From assembly GCA_017458065.1 (NCBI GenBank), contig JAFTGD010000017.1:1-64000 (forward strand): a stretch of DNA of 64,000 nucleotides. Direction: 5' to 3'. This DNA is from Oscillospiraceae bacterium (GTDB lineage: Bacteria > Bacillota > Clostridia > Oscillospirales > Oscillospiraceae). The translations under genes were made by a program, and so were the position numbers. Below, piece after piece: positions 15,891-26,281 of this stretch (positions are counted from its first letter, which is position 1; each line of letters opens with the position of its first letter). The notes beneath the pieces were generated by a model. It was not told where the DNA came from and ran no database searches. It was given only the letters and a program-made list of their open reading frames with translations.

Positions 15891-16342
15891 GGTTTCTCCT
15901 GCTTCCAATACTTTGACATAAGGACGGCGTCTTCCCGCGGGTCGCTGTAATAGGCCGGGCGCAGTCCGACACGGGCATAACCGTGCTTTTCATAGAGCGA
16001 GACCGCGGGGCGGTTGGACGATCGCACTTCCAGCGTCAGGAAAGAGAGCCCTCTCTCCCCGGCGAGGCGGTCCAGCGCCTCCAGCAGGGCATCGGCGATT
16101 CCCCTGCGCCGGTATGCCGGGCGAACCGCGACATTCCCGATATAGCCCTCGTCCAGGACCGTCTGGACCCAAACAGATCCCGTGAGGACTTCGCCGTCGC
16201 GTGCCGCAAGGAAACAGGTATTCCCGTCCTCCAGCAGACGGGCAATCTGCCGTTTCTCCAGCGGGTGCTGAAAGCATTCCGCTTCGATCTCGGCCAGCTG
16301 CCCGGCCGCCTCTGATGTAACAACTTCAATAGAATCCTTCAT
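15887..16342 (-). CDS. rimI: Ribosomal protein-alanine N-acetyltransferase RimI-like
   Basis: A GNAT-family protein of 151 residues: beta strands plus the acetyl-CoA loop VRPAYRRRGIADALL, then LTLEVRSSNRPAVSLYEKHG, the RimI signature. It is predicted to acetylate the N-terminal Ala of ribosomal protein S18. It is coupled to tsaD by ATGA, the usual neighbour in Firmicutes. ATG 16342 is chosen over a TTG three codons earlier; neither has a clear ribosome site. Confidence 0.9.
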   Translation of the reverse strand: MKDSIEVVTSEAAGQLAEIEAECFQHPLEKRQIARLLEDGNTCFLAARDGEVLTGSVWVQTVLDEGYIGNVAVRPAYRRRGIADALLEALDRLAGERGLSFLTLEVRSSNRPAVSLYEKHGYARVGLRPAYYSDPREDAVLMSKYWKQEKP

Positions 16343-16424
16343 GACTTGCAACTGGTTCTGTTTTCAATCTCGTGATATCAAAGAAGCGCCCGGCGAAGCG
16401 GGTGATTCGGAATCTGGTCCGACG

Positions 16425-19010
16425 TCAGTGCGCCTCCGCCCAGGTGCGGGCGGACTTGGCCTCTACCGTCAGCGGAACGGACAAATGTACGACCTGTTCC
16501 ATCTCTTCCGCGAGAAGGGCTTCCACCTGCGGGGCAAGCGCTTCAGGGCACTCGACAATCAGTTCATCGTGGACCTGAAGCACCATCCGTGCCTCCGGGC
16601 ACTCCCTCGTCAGGCGGTCACGCACCCGGACCATCGCCAGCTTGATGATGTCCGCCGCTGTCCCCTGGATGGGCATATTGAGGGCGACGCGTTCGCCGAA
16701 CGATCTTGTGTTGAAGTTGGCGCTCTTGAGCTCCGGAAGGTCTCTGCGCCGGCCCCAGAGCGTACGGACACAGCCTTCGCGCCTGGCGGTCTCGACGATG
16801 TCGTGCATATAATCCCGCACACCGCTGTAGCGATCCAGATAGGCCTCCATATAGGCCTTTGCTTCGGCAGGGCGCACCCCGATATCCTGTGCCAGCGAGA
16901 AGGCCGAGATGCCGTAAACGATGCCGAAGTTGACCGCCTTCGCCCGGCTGCGGAGCAGATGGCTGACCTCCGGCAGAGGCACGTTGAAGACCTTGGACGC
17001 CGTCACGGCGTGGAAGTCCTCCCCGGAGAGAAAAGCCTCCTGCATTGCGGTATCGCCGGAGATGTGCGCCAGCAGCCGCAGCTCGATCTGGCTGTAGTCA
17101 GCGTCCACCAGCAGCTTCCCCTCCGGCGCCGCAAACATGGTGCGGATCTGAGCACCGAGTTCCTTACGGACCGGGATGTTCTGCAGGTTCGGTTCGGTCG
17201 AAGAGAGGCGCCCTGTTGCCGTCACAGTCATCTGGAAGCTCGTATGGATGCGCCCGTCCGGTCCGATGACCTTCAGGAGCCCGTCGGCATAGGTGCTCTT
17301 GAGCTTTGTCAGAGTCCGGTAGTCCAACACCTTCTGCACAATGGGATGCCGGTCACGCAGCTTTTCCAGCACATCGACATTGGTGCTCCAGCCGGTCTTG
17401 GTCTTCTTCCCGGCAGGGAGCGCCAGCTCCTCGAACAGGACCTGTCCCAGCTGTTTGGTCGAGAGGATGTTGAAGTCGTGCCCCGCCAGGGCCCAGATCT
17501 CCTCCTCCAGCTGTTCGATCCCGGCCGTGAGGCTCTGGCCGAAGGCGGCAAGCGCCTGGCGGTCCACCAGGAAGCCTGTTTCCTCCATCTCCGAGAGAAC
17601 CCGGCAGAGCGGCAGCTCGATCTCTTCAAAGAGCTTTGTCTGTCCGTCAGCCTCCAGTTTTTCCCGGAGGACGGGCGTGAGCGCTGTGACGGCCGCCGCG
17701 CCGTTCAACTCCCGGCTCAGGTAGCGATCGCTCAGCTCCGGCAGAAGATAGCTGCTGTCGGTCGCGCGCAGAAGATAGGCCGCCAGGGCCGTGTCGAAGA
17801 CAAACCCGTCTCTTGAAAGGCCCTCGGCATTCAGACGGTTCATAAGGTCCTTCACATTGTGGGCGGTCTTTCTGACATCCGGCGAAAAGAGCGTCCGGCA
17901 GAAGCCGTCATACGCTTCCCCGATCTCCAGACGGCTGAGACTGTAGACCGTATCCGGTTCTTCCGCGAGGCAGAGTTCCAGTTCCCCACTCCCGTTCAGG
18001 CACTCGACCGCGGCAAAGGCCGCCGATTGCAGCCTCCCTGTAAATACGGGGAGCTCATCCGCCGTAACGGTATGGCGCTCCGTGGGCTTTTCTTCCCGTG
18101 TGGGTTCGAGTCCCGCCTCCGGCGTTCCGGTCTCCAGCTCAGTCAGGCGCCACTGTTCGATCATCCTGCGGAAGCCCAGCTTCTTCATCGCCGCAAGCAG
18201 CTCGGGGCTGCGATGCAGCTGCCAGCGGAAGCATTCCGCCTCGCCGCAGTCCAGAGGCACCTCCCGGAAGATCGTCGCCAGCCAGTAAGAACTGTTGGCG
18301 CTGTCCTGCCCGGCCGCCAGTTTTTTCCGTACGCCTTCTTTGACATCCAGCGCATCGAGATCCCGATAGATCTCCCCGATGCCGCCGTAGCGCCGGATCA
18401 GGTCCATGGCCGTCTTCTCCCCAATGCCGGGGACGCCGGGAATGTTGTCGGAGCTGTCACCCATGAGGGCCTTGAGGTCCACCATGAGGGGCGGCTCAAA
18501 GCCGTACTCCTCCCGGAAGCGCTCGGGGGTATAGAGGATCGTCTCGGTCTTCCCCATGCGGCTCTTGACGTTGCACACAGTCGTGCGGTCCGAAACCAGC
18601 TGCAGGCTGTCCTTGTCCCCCGTGACAATGACGCAGTCGATCCCCTGCTCCTCCGCCGTACGGGAAAGGGTGCCGAGGATGTCGTCCGCCTCATAGCCCG
18701 CCAGTTCCAGCCGCTTTACCCCCATGGTGTCCAGCAGTTCCTTCAGCACGGGCATTTGCACCGCCAGCTCCTCCGGCATCGGTTTGCGCTGCGCCTTATA
18801 GAAGTCATAGCTCCTGTGGCGGAATGTAGGCTCCCGCCGGTCGAAGGCGACGCAGATCGCCTCCGGCTGCAGATCCTGGTACAGATGCTGCAGGATCGCG
18901 AGGAAACCGTAGATGGCGTTGGTCGGTGTGCCATCCGGGGCATTCAGCTCCCGGATGCCGTAAAAAGCGCGGTTGACAATGCTGTTGCCGTCGATGAGCA
19001 TAAGTTTCAT
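16425..19010 (-). CDS. polA: DNA polymerase I
   Basis: An 861-residue protein. The 5' nuclease domain fills residues 1-290 (MLIDGNSIVNRAF, GYEADDI, GDKDSLQL, GDSSDNIPGVPGIG). The central 3'-5' exonuclease-like domain (about 310-480) lacks the usual acidic metal ligands, as in many Firmicutes, so proofreading is probably absent. The polymerase domain follows with DADYSQIELR (motif A), RSRAKAVNFGIVYG (motif B) and LQVHDEL (motif C). GGAG lies upstream of the ATG at 19010; a GTG three codons earlier is less likely. It follows uvrB after a stretch of repeats. Confidence 0.97.
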   Translation of the reverse strand: MKLMLIDGNSIVNRAFYGIRELNAPDGTPTNAIYGFLAILQHLYQDLQPEAICVAFDRREPTFRHRSYDFYKAQRKPMPEELAVQMPVLKELLDTMGVKRLELAGYEADDILGTLSRTAEEQGIDCVIVTGDKDSLQLVSDRTTVCNVKSRMGKTETILYTPERFREEYGFEPPLMVDLKALMGDSSDNIPGVPGIGEKTAMDLIRRYGGIGEIYRDLDALDVKEGVRKKLAAGQDSANSSYWLATIFREVPLDCGEAECFRWQLHRSPELLAAMKKLGFRRMIEQWRLTELETGTPEAGLEPTREEKPTERHTVTADELPVFTGRLQSAAFAAVECLNGSGELELCLAEEPDTVYSLSRLEIGEAYDGFCRTLFSPDVRKTAHNVKDLMNRLNAEGLSRDGFVFDTALAAYLLRATDSSYLLPELSDRYLSRELNGAAAVTALTPVLREKLEADGQTKLFEEIELPLCRVLSEMEETGFLVDRQALAAFGQSLTAGIEQLEEEIWALAGHDFNILSTKQLGQVLFEELALPAGKKTKTGWSTNVDVLEKLRDRHPIVQKVLDYRTLTKLKSTYADGLLKVIGPDGRIHTSFQMTVTATGRLSSTEPNLQNIPVRKELGAQIRTMFAAPEGKLLVDADYSQIELRLLAHISGDTAMQEAFLSGEDFHAVTASKVFNVPLPEVSHLLRSRAKAVNFGIVYGISAFSLAQDIGVRPAEAKAYMEAYLDRYSGVRDYMHDIVETARREGCVRTLWGRRRDLPELKSANFNTRSFGERVALNMPIQGTAADIIKLAMVRVRDRLTRECPEARMVLQVHDELIVECPEALAPQVEALLAEEMEQVVHLSVPLTVEAKSARTWAEAH

Positions 19011-19042
19011 GATCGTCACTCCCCGAGTGGTAATGGATGATT

Positions 19043-19255
19043 TTATTTTTCTCCCCGAAGCCGGATGATCTCGTCAAACAGGCTGATCGCCGCCCCGCCC
19101 CCGGAGGGGGTGGGGTACAGACCTGTTATTTTTCGTCTCTTAGCCGAATGATCTCGTCAAACAGGCTGCTCGCCGCCCCACCCCCGGAGGGGGTGGGGTA
19201 CAGACCTGTTACTTTTCGCCTCTCAGCCGGATAATCTCATCACGCAGCTGCGCGG
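19043..19255 (-). repeat. Two 83-base tandem units, each repeating the uvrB coding end plus a palindrome
   Basis: Units at 19043-19125 and 19126-19208 abut the real uvrB end (19209 onward). Each unit contains codons for LFDEIIRLR(G/D)EK and a stop, matching the gene's [12 protein letters not shown] and stop. From the shared Asp on, the far unit differs from the gene at six bases or codons, all synonymous (for example AGA/CGG, GGC/GGA). The near unit has five synonymous changes and one amino acid change. Each palindrome on the coding strand has arms CCCC(A/G)CCCCC and GGGGGTGGGG with loop TCC and starts 10 bases after a stop codon. Confidence 0.9.
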
Positions 19256-21173
19256 CGATCTCGTACTCCAGCATCTGGGCTGCCTTGCGCATCTTCGCTT
19301 CCAGCTCGTCGATCAGCTTCTTTCTCTCGGCTGTCGTAAGCTTGACGCCGTTTGCTTTTGTCACGGCGTCGGCCGCGCTGGAAATCTCGATGATGTCGCG
19401 GATATCCTTGACAATTGTTTTCGGGACGATGCCGTGTTCTTCGTTGTACGCCTGCTGCTTTCTGCGGCGGCGCCGGGTCTCGTCGATGCAGGCGCGCATC
19501 GACGGCGTGACCACATCGGCGTACATGAGCACCTTGCTGTCGGCGTTCCGGGCCGCGCGGCCTACGGTCTGGATCAGGCTGGTCTCGCTCCGGAGGAAGC
19601 CCTCCTTGTCCGCGTCCAGGATCGCCACCAGGCCGACTTCGGGAATGTCCAGGCCTTCGCGCAGGAGGTTGATGCCCACCAGCACGTCGAAGGCGCCGGC
19701 GCGCAGATCGCGGATGATCTCCATGCGCTCGATGGTGCCGATATCATGGTGCATATAGCGGGTCTTGATCCCCGCGGCAGAGAGGTACTCGGAGAGGTCC
19801 TCCGCCATCTTCTTGGTCAGGGTCGTCACCAAAGAGCGCTGACCCATATCGATCTTGGCGTTGATCTCGCCGACGAGGTCGTCGATCTGGCCCTCGATGG
19901 GCCGGACAAAGATCTCGGGATCCAGCAGGCCTGTCGGGCGGATGATCTGTTCCGCCAGCTGGCCGGCGCGCTCGCGCTCATAGGGTCCCGGCGTTGCCGA
20001 GACGTAGACCCGCTGGTGGATGCGCTGCTCAAACTCGTTGAACATCAGGGGGCGGTTGTCGTAGGCGGAGGGCAGGCGGAATCCGTATTCCACCAGCGAA
20101 TCCTTCCTCGCCCGATCGCCGCGGTACATGGCCCGCACCTGGGGCAGCGTCACATGGCTCTCATCCACGAAGAGCAGGAAGTCCTTCGGGAAGTAGTCCA
20201 GCAGTGTCATCGGCGGAGACCCCGGGGCCCGGTTTGAGATCACGCGGGAATAGTTCTCGATGCCGCTGCAGTAGCCCAGTTCCTGCATCATCTCAATGTC
20301 ATAGTCCGTCCTCTGGCGGATGCGTTGCGCCTCGATAAGCCGGTTGTTCGCCTCAAAATAGGCAACCCGTTCATCGCACTCCTGACGGATGCGCTCGATG
20401 GCGGAGGCCATTTTCTCTTTTGTCGTGACGTAGTGGCTGGCCGGATAGATGGCCACATGGTTCAGGACGCGGGTGGCGTTGCCGGTGACGACATTGATCT
20501 CGCTGATGCGGTCGATCTCGTCGCCGAAGAACTCCACACGGATTGCCTTGTCATGGGAGTAGACCGGGAAGATCTCCACACTGTCGCCCCGAACCCGGAA
20601 CTTGTTGCGCTCAAAGGCCAGGTCGTTGCGCTCATAGCGGATCTCCACCAGCTTGCGCAGCAGCTCGTCAAAGTCTCTGGTCTGCCCGGGGCGCAGCGAG
20701 ATCACCATGTTGGCATAGTCGATGGGATCCCCCAGCCCGTAGATGCAGCTGACCGATGCCACGACGATCACATCCCGCCGCTCAAACAGGCTGGCGGTGG
20801 CGCTGTGGCGCAGACGCTCGATCTCGTCGTTGATGGAGGCGTCCTTCTCGATGAAGGTGTCCGTGTGGGGGATATAGGCCTCGGGCTGGTAGTAGTCGTA
20901 ATAACTGACAAAATACTCCACAGCGTTTTCCGGGAAGAACTCCCGGAACTCGCTGCAGAGCTGTGCGGCAAGAGTCTTGTTGTGGGCGAGGACCAGCGTT
21001 GGCCGGTTGCAGCGCTGGATGACATTGGCCATCGTGAACGTCTTGCCCGAGCCGGTGACGCCCAGCAGGACCTGCTCGTCGATGCCGTTTTCAATGCCGG
21101 CGACCAGCGCGTCGATCGCTGCCGGCTGATCGCCCATGGGCTGATAATCGGAATGTAGTTTGAACTGATCCAT
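19209..21173 (-). CDS. uvrB: UvrABC excinuclease subunit B
   Basis: The 654-residue damage-loading helicase of nucleotide excision repair. Walker [11 protein letters not shown] is at about 38-47. The beta-hairpin region [20 protein letters not shown], the DESH box ([10 protein letters not shown]), motifs [13 protein letters not shown] and QTVGRAARN, and the C-terminal UvrC-binding UVR motif ([25 protein letters not shown]) are all present. Its last codons and stop are echoed twice downstream. No uvrA or uvrC is seen nearby. Confidence 0.98.
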   Translation of the reverse strand: MDQFKLHSDYQPMGDQPAAIDALVAGIENGIDEQVLLGVTGSGKTFTMANVIQRCNRPTLVLAHNKTLAAQLCSEFREFFPENAVEYFVSYYDYYQPEAYIPHTDTFIEKDASINDEIERLRHSATASLFERRDVIVVASVSCIYGLGDPIDYANMVISLRPGQTRDFDELLRKLVEIRYERNDLAFERNKFRVRGDSVEIFPVYSHDKAIRVEFFGDEIDRISEINVVTGNATRVLNHVAIYPASHYVTTKEKMASAIERIRQECDERVAYFEANNRLIEAQRIRQRTDYDIEMMQELGYCSGIENYSRVISNRAPGSPPMTLLDYFPKDFLLFVDESHVTLPQVRAMYRGDRARKDSLVEYGFRLPSAYDNRPLMFNEFEQRIHQRVYVSATPGPYERERAGQLAEQIIRPTGLLDPEIFVRPIEGQIDDLVGEINAKIDMGQRSLVTTLTKKMAEDLSEYLSAAGIKTRYMHHDIGTIERMEIIRDLRAGAFDVLVGINLLREGLDIPEVGLVAILDADKEGFLRSETSLIQTVGRAARNADSKVLMYADVVTPSMRACIDETRRRRRKQQAYNEEHGIVPKTIVKDIRDIIEISSAADAVTKANGVKLTTAERKKLIDELEAKMRKAAQMLEYEIAAQLRDEIIRLRGEK

Positions 21174-21201
21174 GATCCTTTATACGGTACGGAAGCCCGG
21201 A

Positions 21202-22887
21202 TTACCTGCGGAAGCTGTCCTTCAGCGCGACGGCGCGGTTGAAGACCAGCCGGCCGGGCTTTGCATCGCGGTTGTCCAGGCAGAAGTAGCCCTGCCGCAG
21301 GAACTGGAAGCTCTCGGCGTCCTTCCCCGCTTCCGGCATGGCGATCTCATTGAGGCAGGCCTCGACCTTGCATCCGGTCAGCGTCACGAGGCTCTCGGGA
21401 TTCAGATGGTCCAGGAAGTCCTTATCCGGGCCGTCGGGATCGGGATCGGTAAAGAGATAGTCATAGACCCGGACCTCGGCATCGGCGGCGGTATTCGCGT
21501 CCACCCAGTGGATCGTCGCGCCCTTGACCTTGCGTCCGTCCGCCGGGTCGCCGCCGCGGCTCTCGGGGTCGTAGGTGGCGAGGACAGCGGTGATGTTGCC
21601 GTCGGCGTCCTTCTCAACGCCCGTACAGGTGACCAGGTAGGCCCCCTTCAGGCGCACCTCAAAGCCGGGGTGCATACGCTTATACTTCGGCGCGGGGACT
21701 TCCATAAAGTCGTCCTGCTCGATATAGAGCTCTCTCGAGAAGCTGACCTCTCTCGTACCGGCCTCGGGATCCAGCGGGTTGTTCTCCACAGGGAGCGTCT
21801 CGGTCTGTCCCTCGGGGTAGTTTGTGATGACAAGCTTCAGCGGGTGCAGCACCGCCATTACGCGGCGGGCATGGGCATTCAGATCATCGCGCAGGCAGCT
21901 CTCCAGCAGCGCCCAGTCCACAGTGGAATCCACCTTGCTGACGCCGATCTTCTCGCAGAAGGTACGGATCGCACGGGAGGTGTAACCGCGGCGGCGCAGT
22001 CCGCAGAGGGTCGGCATGCGCGGGTCATCCCAGCCGGACACACGCCCCTCTTCCACGAGGCGGCGGAGCTTCCGCTTGGACATGACGGTATAGTTGATGC
22101 CGAGGCGCGCAAACTCAATCTGACGCGGCTTGTGATACGGGATGCTGACATTCGTCACAACCCAGTCATAGAGGGGCCGGTGTGCTTCGTACTCGAGGGA
22201 GCAGAGGGAGTGGGTGATGCCCTCCAGGGCGTCCTGGATCGGATGGGCAAAGTCATACATCGGGAAGATGCACCACTTGGTCCCCTGGCGGTGGTGCTCG
22301 ATATAACGGATACGGTACAGGACCGGGTCACGCATGTTAAAGTTGCCGCTGGCAAGGTCGATCTTCGCGCGCAGGGTGTACTTTCCCTCCGGGAACTCCC
22401 CGTTCTTCATCCGCTCGAAAAGATCCAGGTTCTCCTCAACGGGGCGGTCGCGCCACGGGCTCACCGCCGGGTGGGTCGTGTCGCCGCGGTACTCGCGGAA
22501 CTGTTCCGGCGTCAGCTCGCAGACATAGGCGAGGCCTTTCCTGATCAGCTCCAGCGCGTATTCATAGGTCTTGTCAAAATAATCCGATCCGTAGAACAGT
22601 CTGTCGCCCCAGTCAAAGCCCAGCCAGTGGATGTCCTGCTGAATGGCTTCCACGTACTCCGTGTCCTCTTTGGCGGGGTTGGTGTCGTCAAAGCGCAGAT
22701 TGCACAGTCCGCCGAAATGCTCCGCCGTACTGAAGTCGATGGTCAGCGCCTTGCAGTGGCCGATATGCAGATAGCCGTTGGGTTCCGGCGGGAAACGGGT
22801 GTGGATCTGCATCCCCTCAAACTGTCCGTCCTTGCCGAGATCCTCGATGATAAAATCTTCAATAAAATTTCTTCCGGTTTCTTCCAT
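21202..22887 (-). CDS. glnS: Glutaminyl-tRNA synthetase
   Basis: A class I synthetase of about 561 residues. The HIGH box is PPEPNGYLHIGHCKA and the KMSKS box is YTVMSKRKL. The catalytic domain is followed by the two beta-barrel anticodon-binding domains of the GlnRS type; GDTTHPAVSPWRDRPVEENL is typical of GlnRS and not of GluRS. Presence of GlnRS is notable because many Firmicutes use the GatCAB route instead. ATG 22887 is preceded by CCGGAG; a longer ORF start at 22914 is possible. Confidence 0.95.
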   Translation of the reverse strand: MEETGRNFIEDFIIEDLGKDGQFEGMQIHTRFPPEPNGYLHIGHCKALTIDFSTAEHFGGLCNLRFDDTNPAKEDTEYVEAIQQDIHWLGFDWGDRLFYGSDYFDKTYEYALELIRKGLAYVCELTPEQFREYRGDTTHPAVSPWRDRPVEENLDLFERMKNGEFPEGKYTLRAKIDLASGNFNMRDPVLYRIRYIEHHRQGTKWCIFPMYDFAHPIQDALEGITHSLCSLEYEAHRPLYDWVVTNVSIPYHKPRQIEFARLGINYTVMSKRKLRRLVEEGRVSGWDDPRMPTLCGLRRRGYTSRAIRTFCEKIGVSKVDSTVDWALLESCLRDDLNAHARRVMAVLHPLKLVITNYPEGQTETLPVENNPLDPEAGTREVSFSRELYIEQDDFMEVPAPKYKRMHPGFEVRLKGAYLVTCTGVEKDADGNITAVLATYDPESRGGDPADGRKVKGATIHWVDANTAADAEVRVYDYLFTDPDPDGPDKDFLDHLNPESLVTLTGCKVEACLNEIAMPEAGKDAESFQFLRQGYFCLDNRDAKPGRLVFNRAVALKDSFRR

Positions 22888-23111
22888 GTTCTCCGGTCCT
22901 CCCTGCTGCTCCAAAGAATGAATAAGATATTATACTCAATTTTCCCTCTCTTGACAAGTGGCAAACAAGCCCCTCGCCCCACTTCCTTCGCATCCGGCTT
23001 CGGCCGCTGTTTTTCACAAAAACGGCATTTTCTGCAGAACGAGCTTTCTTCAATTGCGTTTTCATCTTTTTTATGTTATTCTGTTCAAAACACCCATTGG
23101 AGGAATACAAC

Positions 23112-23924
23112 ATGGATCAACTTTATGACGTTCTGATTGTCGGCGGCGGTTCCGCCGCCACCAGCGCTGCCATGACGCTGCGCAACCGCGGCAAGAGCAT
23201 CGCCGTCGTCACCAACAAGCCGGAGACCAGCAGTCTTTACAAGGCGGAGAAGATCACCAACTATCCGGGTCTGCCGCCCATGACCGGGGCGGAGCTGTCC
23301 GCGCTCTTCCGGAAGCAGCTGGAGGACACCGGCGCGTTTATCATCGAAGGCCGCACCATCTCCGTCCTCCCGATGGACGAGACCTTCGGCGTTGCGGTCG
23401 GGAGCGATTACTACATGGCGCGCAGCATTATCATCACCGCCGGCATCACCCGTGAGAAGCTCTATCCCGGCGAGGCGGAGTACCTCGGCCGCGGCGTCAG
23501 CTACTGCGCCACCTGCGACGGGATGCTTTACCGCGGCAAGACTGTCGCCGTTGTCGGCGGCGGTGAAGAAGCGAAACAGGATGCCAATTTCCTGGAGGGC
23601 ATCGGCTGTCAGGTCCTGCGCTTTGAGAAGAACGGCAAATATGAGATCACCGGCGGGATGAAGGCCGACACGCTGACCTTCGCCGGCGAAAGCCACAAGG
23701 TGGACTGCGTCTTTATCATCAAGGACACCGTCTCTGTCACGCAGCTGGTCCCCGGCCTCACTTACGAAAACGGCGGCATCGTCGTCGACCGTCACATGGC
23801 GACCGCGGTCCCCGGCGTCTTTGCCGCGGGCGACTGCACCGGCAAGCCCCTGCAGCTGGCCAAGGCCGTCGGCGAGGGCAACGTCGCGGCGCTCTCCGCC
23901 TGCGACTGGCTGGACAAGAAGTGA
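23112..23924 (+). CDS. Thioredoxin-reductase-like FAD protein, short form
   Basis: A 270-residue flavoprotein. The FAD site GGGSAATSAA is at 11-20, the redox pair CATC is at 132-135, a second dinucleotide site VVGGGEEAKQDA follows, and the final FAD motif is VFAAGDCTG. It is about 40 residues shorter than usual TrxB. It lacks the HRRxxxR motif that binds the NADPH phosphate, and the region between the second Rossmann motif and the C-terminal FAD segment is short. It may use NADH, ferredoxin or another donor. GGAGG precedes ATG 23112. It is divergent from glnS. Confidence 0.85.
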   Translation: MDQLYDVLIVGGGSAATSAAMTLRNRGKSIAVVTNKPETSSLYKAEKITNYPGLPPMTGAELSALFRKQLEDTGAFIIEGRTISVLPMDETFGVAVGSDYYMARSIIITAGITREKLYPGEAEYLGRGVSYCATCDGMLYRGKTVAVVGGGEEAKQDANFLEGIGCQVLRFEKNGKYEITGGMKADTLTFAGESHKVDCVFIIKDTVSVTQLVPGLTYENGGIVVDRHMATAVPGVFAAGDCTGKPLQLAKAVGEGNVAALSACDWLDKK

Positions 23925-24016
23925 TTTTCTGACCGCTCTGTCTCTGTGCGCTCTGCGCCGGATCCCGGGCAGACCGCAGAGCACCCCGGGCAAGCCAAAT
24001 CCCATACATGATCAAA

Positions 24017-24055
24017 AGGTACCGAGAACATTCCCGTTCCCGGTACCTCTTTTTT
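24017..24055. terminator. Bidirectional terminator between the flavoprotein gene and rmlA
   Basis: Arms AGGTACCG and CGGTACCT with a 16-base loop, followed by a T run on the plus strand and preceded by an A run that serves the minus strand. The two genes converge here. Confidence 0.85.
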
Positions 24056-24085
24056 GCATATGCTCTCGACAAGCCGCTCGGTCTC

Positions 24086-24973
24086 TCAGAAGCGGACCCG
24101 GCCCTCGGCAACGGCTTTCAGGTGCTCGCCATAGGGGCTTTTGCCGTACATGGCCGCTGCCTCCAGCAGCCTGTCCCTGTCGATCCACTCGTTGTAATAT
24201 GCGATCTCCTCCGGCGCCGAGATGGTGATCCCCTGCCGGTTTTCGATGGTCTCGACAAAGTTGGACGCGTCCAGCAGCGAGGCGAAGGTCCCCGTGTCCA
24301 GCCACGCAAAGCCGCGGCCCAGAATCTGCACATCCAGGAGTCCGTCCTTCAGATACATCTCGTTCAGGGTCGTGATCTCCATTTCTCCCCGGGCGCTGGG
24401 CTCTACCAGGTTTGCCCGTTTGCTCACATCCCCGGGGTAAAAGTAGAGCCCGGTTACCGCATAGTTGCTCTTCGGTTCTCTGGGCTTCTCCTCAATGCTC
24501 GTGACCTTTCCGTCGTCATCGAAGGCCACCACGCCGAAGCGCTCCGGATCGGTCACATAGTAGCCGAACACCGTCGCCCTCCCGTTGTTCTCGGCGTCCT
24601 TCGCCGCCGCGCGCAGCAGCTTGACAAAGCCGTTGCCATAGAAGATATTATCCCCGAGGACCATTGCCCCGGCTTCTCCGCTGAGGAACTCCTCCCCCAG
24701 GATGAACGCCTGTGCCAGACCGTCCGGCGAGGGCTGCACGCAGTAGGAAAGATTCATGCCGAACTGCGATCCGTCTCCCAGCAGGGTCTCAAAACGGGGC
24801 GTGTCCTCGGGTGTCGAGATGATCAGCACATCGCGGATTTCCGCCAGCATCAGCGTGGAGAGCGGATAATAGATCATCGGCTTGTCATAGACCGGCAGAA
24901 GCTGCTTGGAGGTCACTTTGGTCAGCGGATAGAGCCGGGTTCCGCTGCCCCCTGCAAGAATGATTCCCTTCAT
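24086..24973 (-). CDS. rmlA: Glucose-1-phosphate thymidylyltransferase
   Basis: A 295-residue RmlA: nucleotide-binding [20 protein letters not shown] at residues 8-27, then [23 protein letters not shown] and [19 protein letters not shown]. It makes dTDP-glucose for deoxysugar synthesis. rmlB, rmlC and rmlD are not next to it. It ends the leftward glycan block, 43 bases behind the epimerase gene. Confidence 0.95.
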   Translation of the reverse strand: MKGIILAGGSGTRLYPLTKVTSKQLLPVYDKPMIYYPLSTLMLAEIRDVLIISTPEDTPRFETLLGDGSQFGMNLSYCVQPSPDGLAQAFILGEEFLSGEAGAMVLGDNIFYGNGFVKLLRAAAKDAENNGRATVFGYYVTDPERFGVVAFDDDGKVTSIEEKPREPKSNYAVTGLYFYPGDVSKRANLVEPSARGEMEITTLNEMYLKDGLLDVQILGRGFAWLDTGTFASLLDASNFVETIENRQGITISAPEEIAYYNEWIDRDRLLEAAAMYGKSPYGEHLKAVAEGRVRF

Positions 24974-25016
24974 ATTCTCTTCCTCCTCAGAGTTATCTTT
25001 CCGTATCGGTCAGCGC

Positions 25017-26096
25017 TCACCGGTAGTATTCCCGGTACCACTCGGCAAATCTGCGCAGACCCTCCCGGATGCCGATCTTCGGGGTAAAACCGTAGTCCCG
25101 TTCCAGCGCCTCCGAGTCGGCGTAGGTCACCGGCACATCGCCCACCTGCATGCCGACCAGCTCGCGGTGCGCTTCAAAGTCATAGTCCGGCGGAAGGATC
25201 TCCGCCCGCACAAGCTCTTCCTGCAGGGTCGCCACAAAGTCCAGCAGGTTCTCAGGCTGTCCGCCGCCGATGTTGTACACCGCATAAGGCGGAATCGGAA
25301 GCCCGTCCTCGCCGGTTTGACGCTCAGGCGCTCCCTGCATGACCCGCAGGATCCCTTCCACGATATCATCGACATAGGTGAAGTCCCGTTTCATGTTGCC
25401 GTAGTTGAAAATGCGGATCGTGCCGCCCTCGGAGAGCTTTTTCGTTGCGGAGTAATAGAACATATCCGGGCGGCCTGCCGGACCGTAAACCGTGAAGAAG
25501 CGCAAGCCGGTAGACGGGATGTCATAGAGCTTGCTGTAGGCATGGGCCAGCAGCTCGTCGCTCTTCTTGGTCGCCGCGTAGAGCGATACCGGGTGATCCA
25601 CCCGGTCGTCCACACTGAAAGGGACTTTTTTGTTCCCGCCGTAGACGGACGAAGACGAGGCATAGACCAGATGCTCGACCGGATGATGCCGGCAGGCTTC
25701 CAGAAGATTGAAAAACCCGATCAGATTGGACTCGATATACGCCTCCGGGTGATCGATCGAATACCGCACACCCCCCTGGGCGGCGAGGTTCACCACCACA
25801 GCCGGCCGGTACTCCGTAAACACCTGTTCCAGCAGCTCTTTGTCCGCAAGGTTCCCCCGGACAAAGGTATGCCGGACCGGTGATGACTCGGCGGCTTTCT
25901 CGATCTGACGCAGCCGCCATTCCTTCAGGCTGACTTCGTAATAGTCGTTCATGCAGTCCAGACTGATCACATGCCCGCCGGAGAGCTCCTTCAGCAGACG
26001 GTTCACCAGATATGCCCCGATGAACCCGGGTGAGCCTGTCACCAGAATGGTCTTCCCCTCCAGATTCACTTTTTGCTTTTGGATCGGTTCCCGCAT
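25017..26096 (-). CDS. NAD-dependent epimerase, UDP-glucuronate 4-epimerase type
   Basis: A 359-residue extended SDR enzyme. The NAD site is ILVTGSPGFIGAYL; the usual second residue (Ala or Gly) of the GxxGFIG motif is here Ser-Pro. The catalytic YxxxK is in SLYAATKKSDELLAHAYSK, and the stretch GLRFFTVYGPAGRPDMFYYS is characteristic of UDP-GlcA 4-epimerases. It would supply UDP-galacturonate for surface polysaccharide. GGTGGATG precedes the ATG. Confidence 0.85.
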   Translation of the reverse strand: MREPIQKQKVNLEGKTILVTGSPGFIGAYLVNRLLKELSGGHVISLDCMNDYYEVSLKEWRLRQIEKAAESSPVRHTFVRGNLADKELLEQVFTEYRPAVVVNLAAQGGVRYSIDHPEAYIESNLIGFFNLLEACRHHPVEHLVYASSSSVYGGNKKVPFSVDDRVDHPVSLYAATKKSDELLAHAYSKLYDIPSTGLRFFTVYGPAGRPDMFYYSATKKLSEGGTIRIFNYGNMKRDFTYVDDIVEGILRVMQGAPERQTGEDGLPIPPYAVYNIGGGQPENLLDFVATLQEELVRAEILPPDYDFEAHRELVGMQVGDVPVTYADSEALERDYGFTPKIGIREGLRRFAEWYREYYR

Positions 26097-26281
26097 AAGA
26101 CATCCACCGCGCTTTTCCTGTTTATATCAGGATGATTTTAGCATAATCCTTCTGACAGTTCAAGAACAACAGAAATCCCGTGTGAAGAGAACCCTGTTGT
26201 TCCGGATGAAGATATTCTATTGTTCGCATGGGCAGCCTCGCTGCCCGCTCTCCGCCGCAGGAGGCTGCATCGGAGTTCAGG

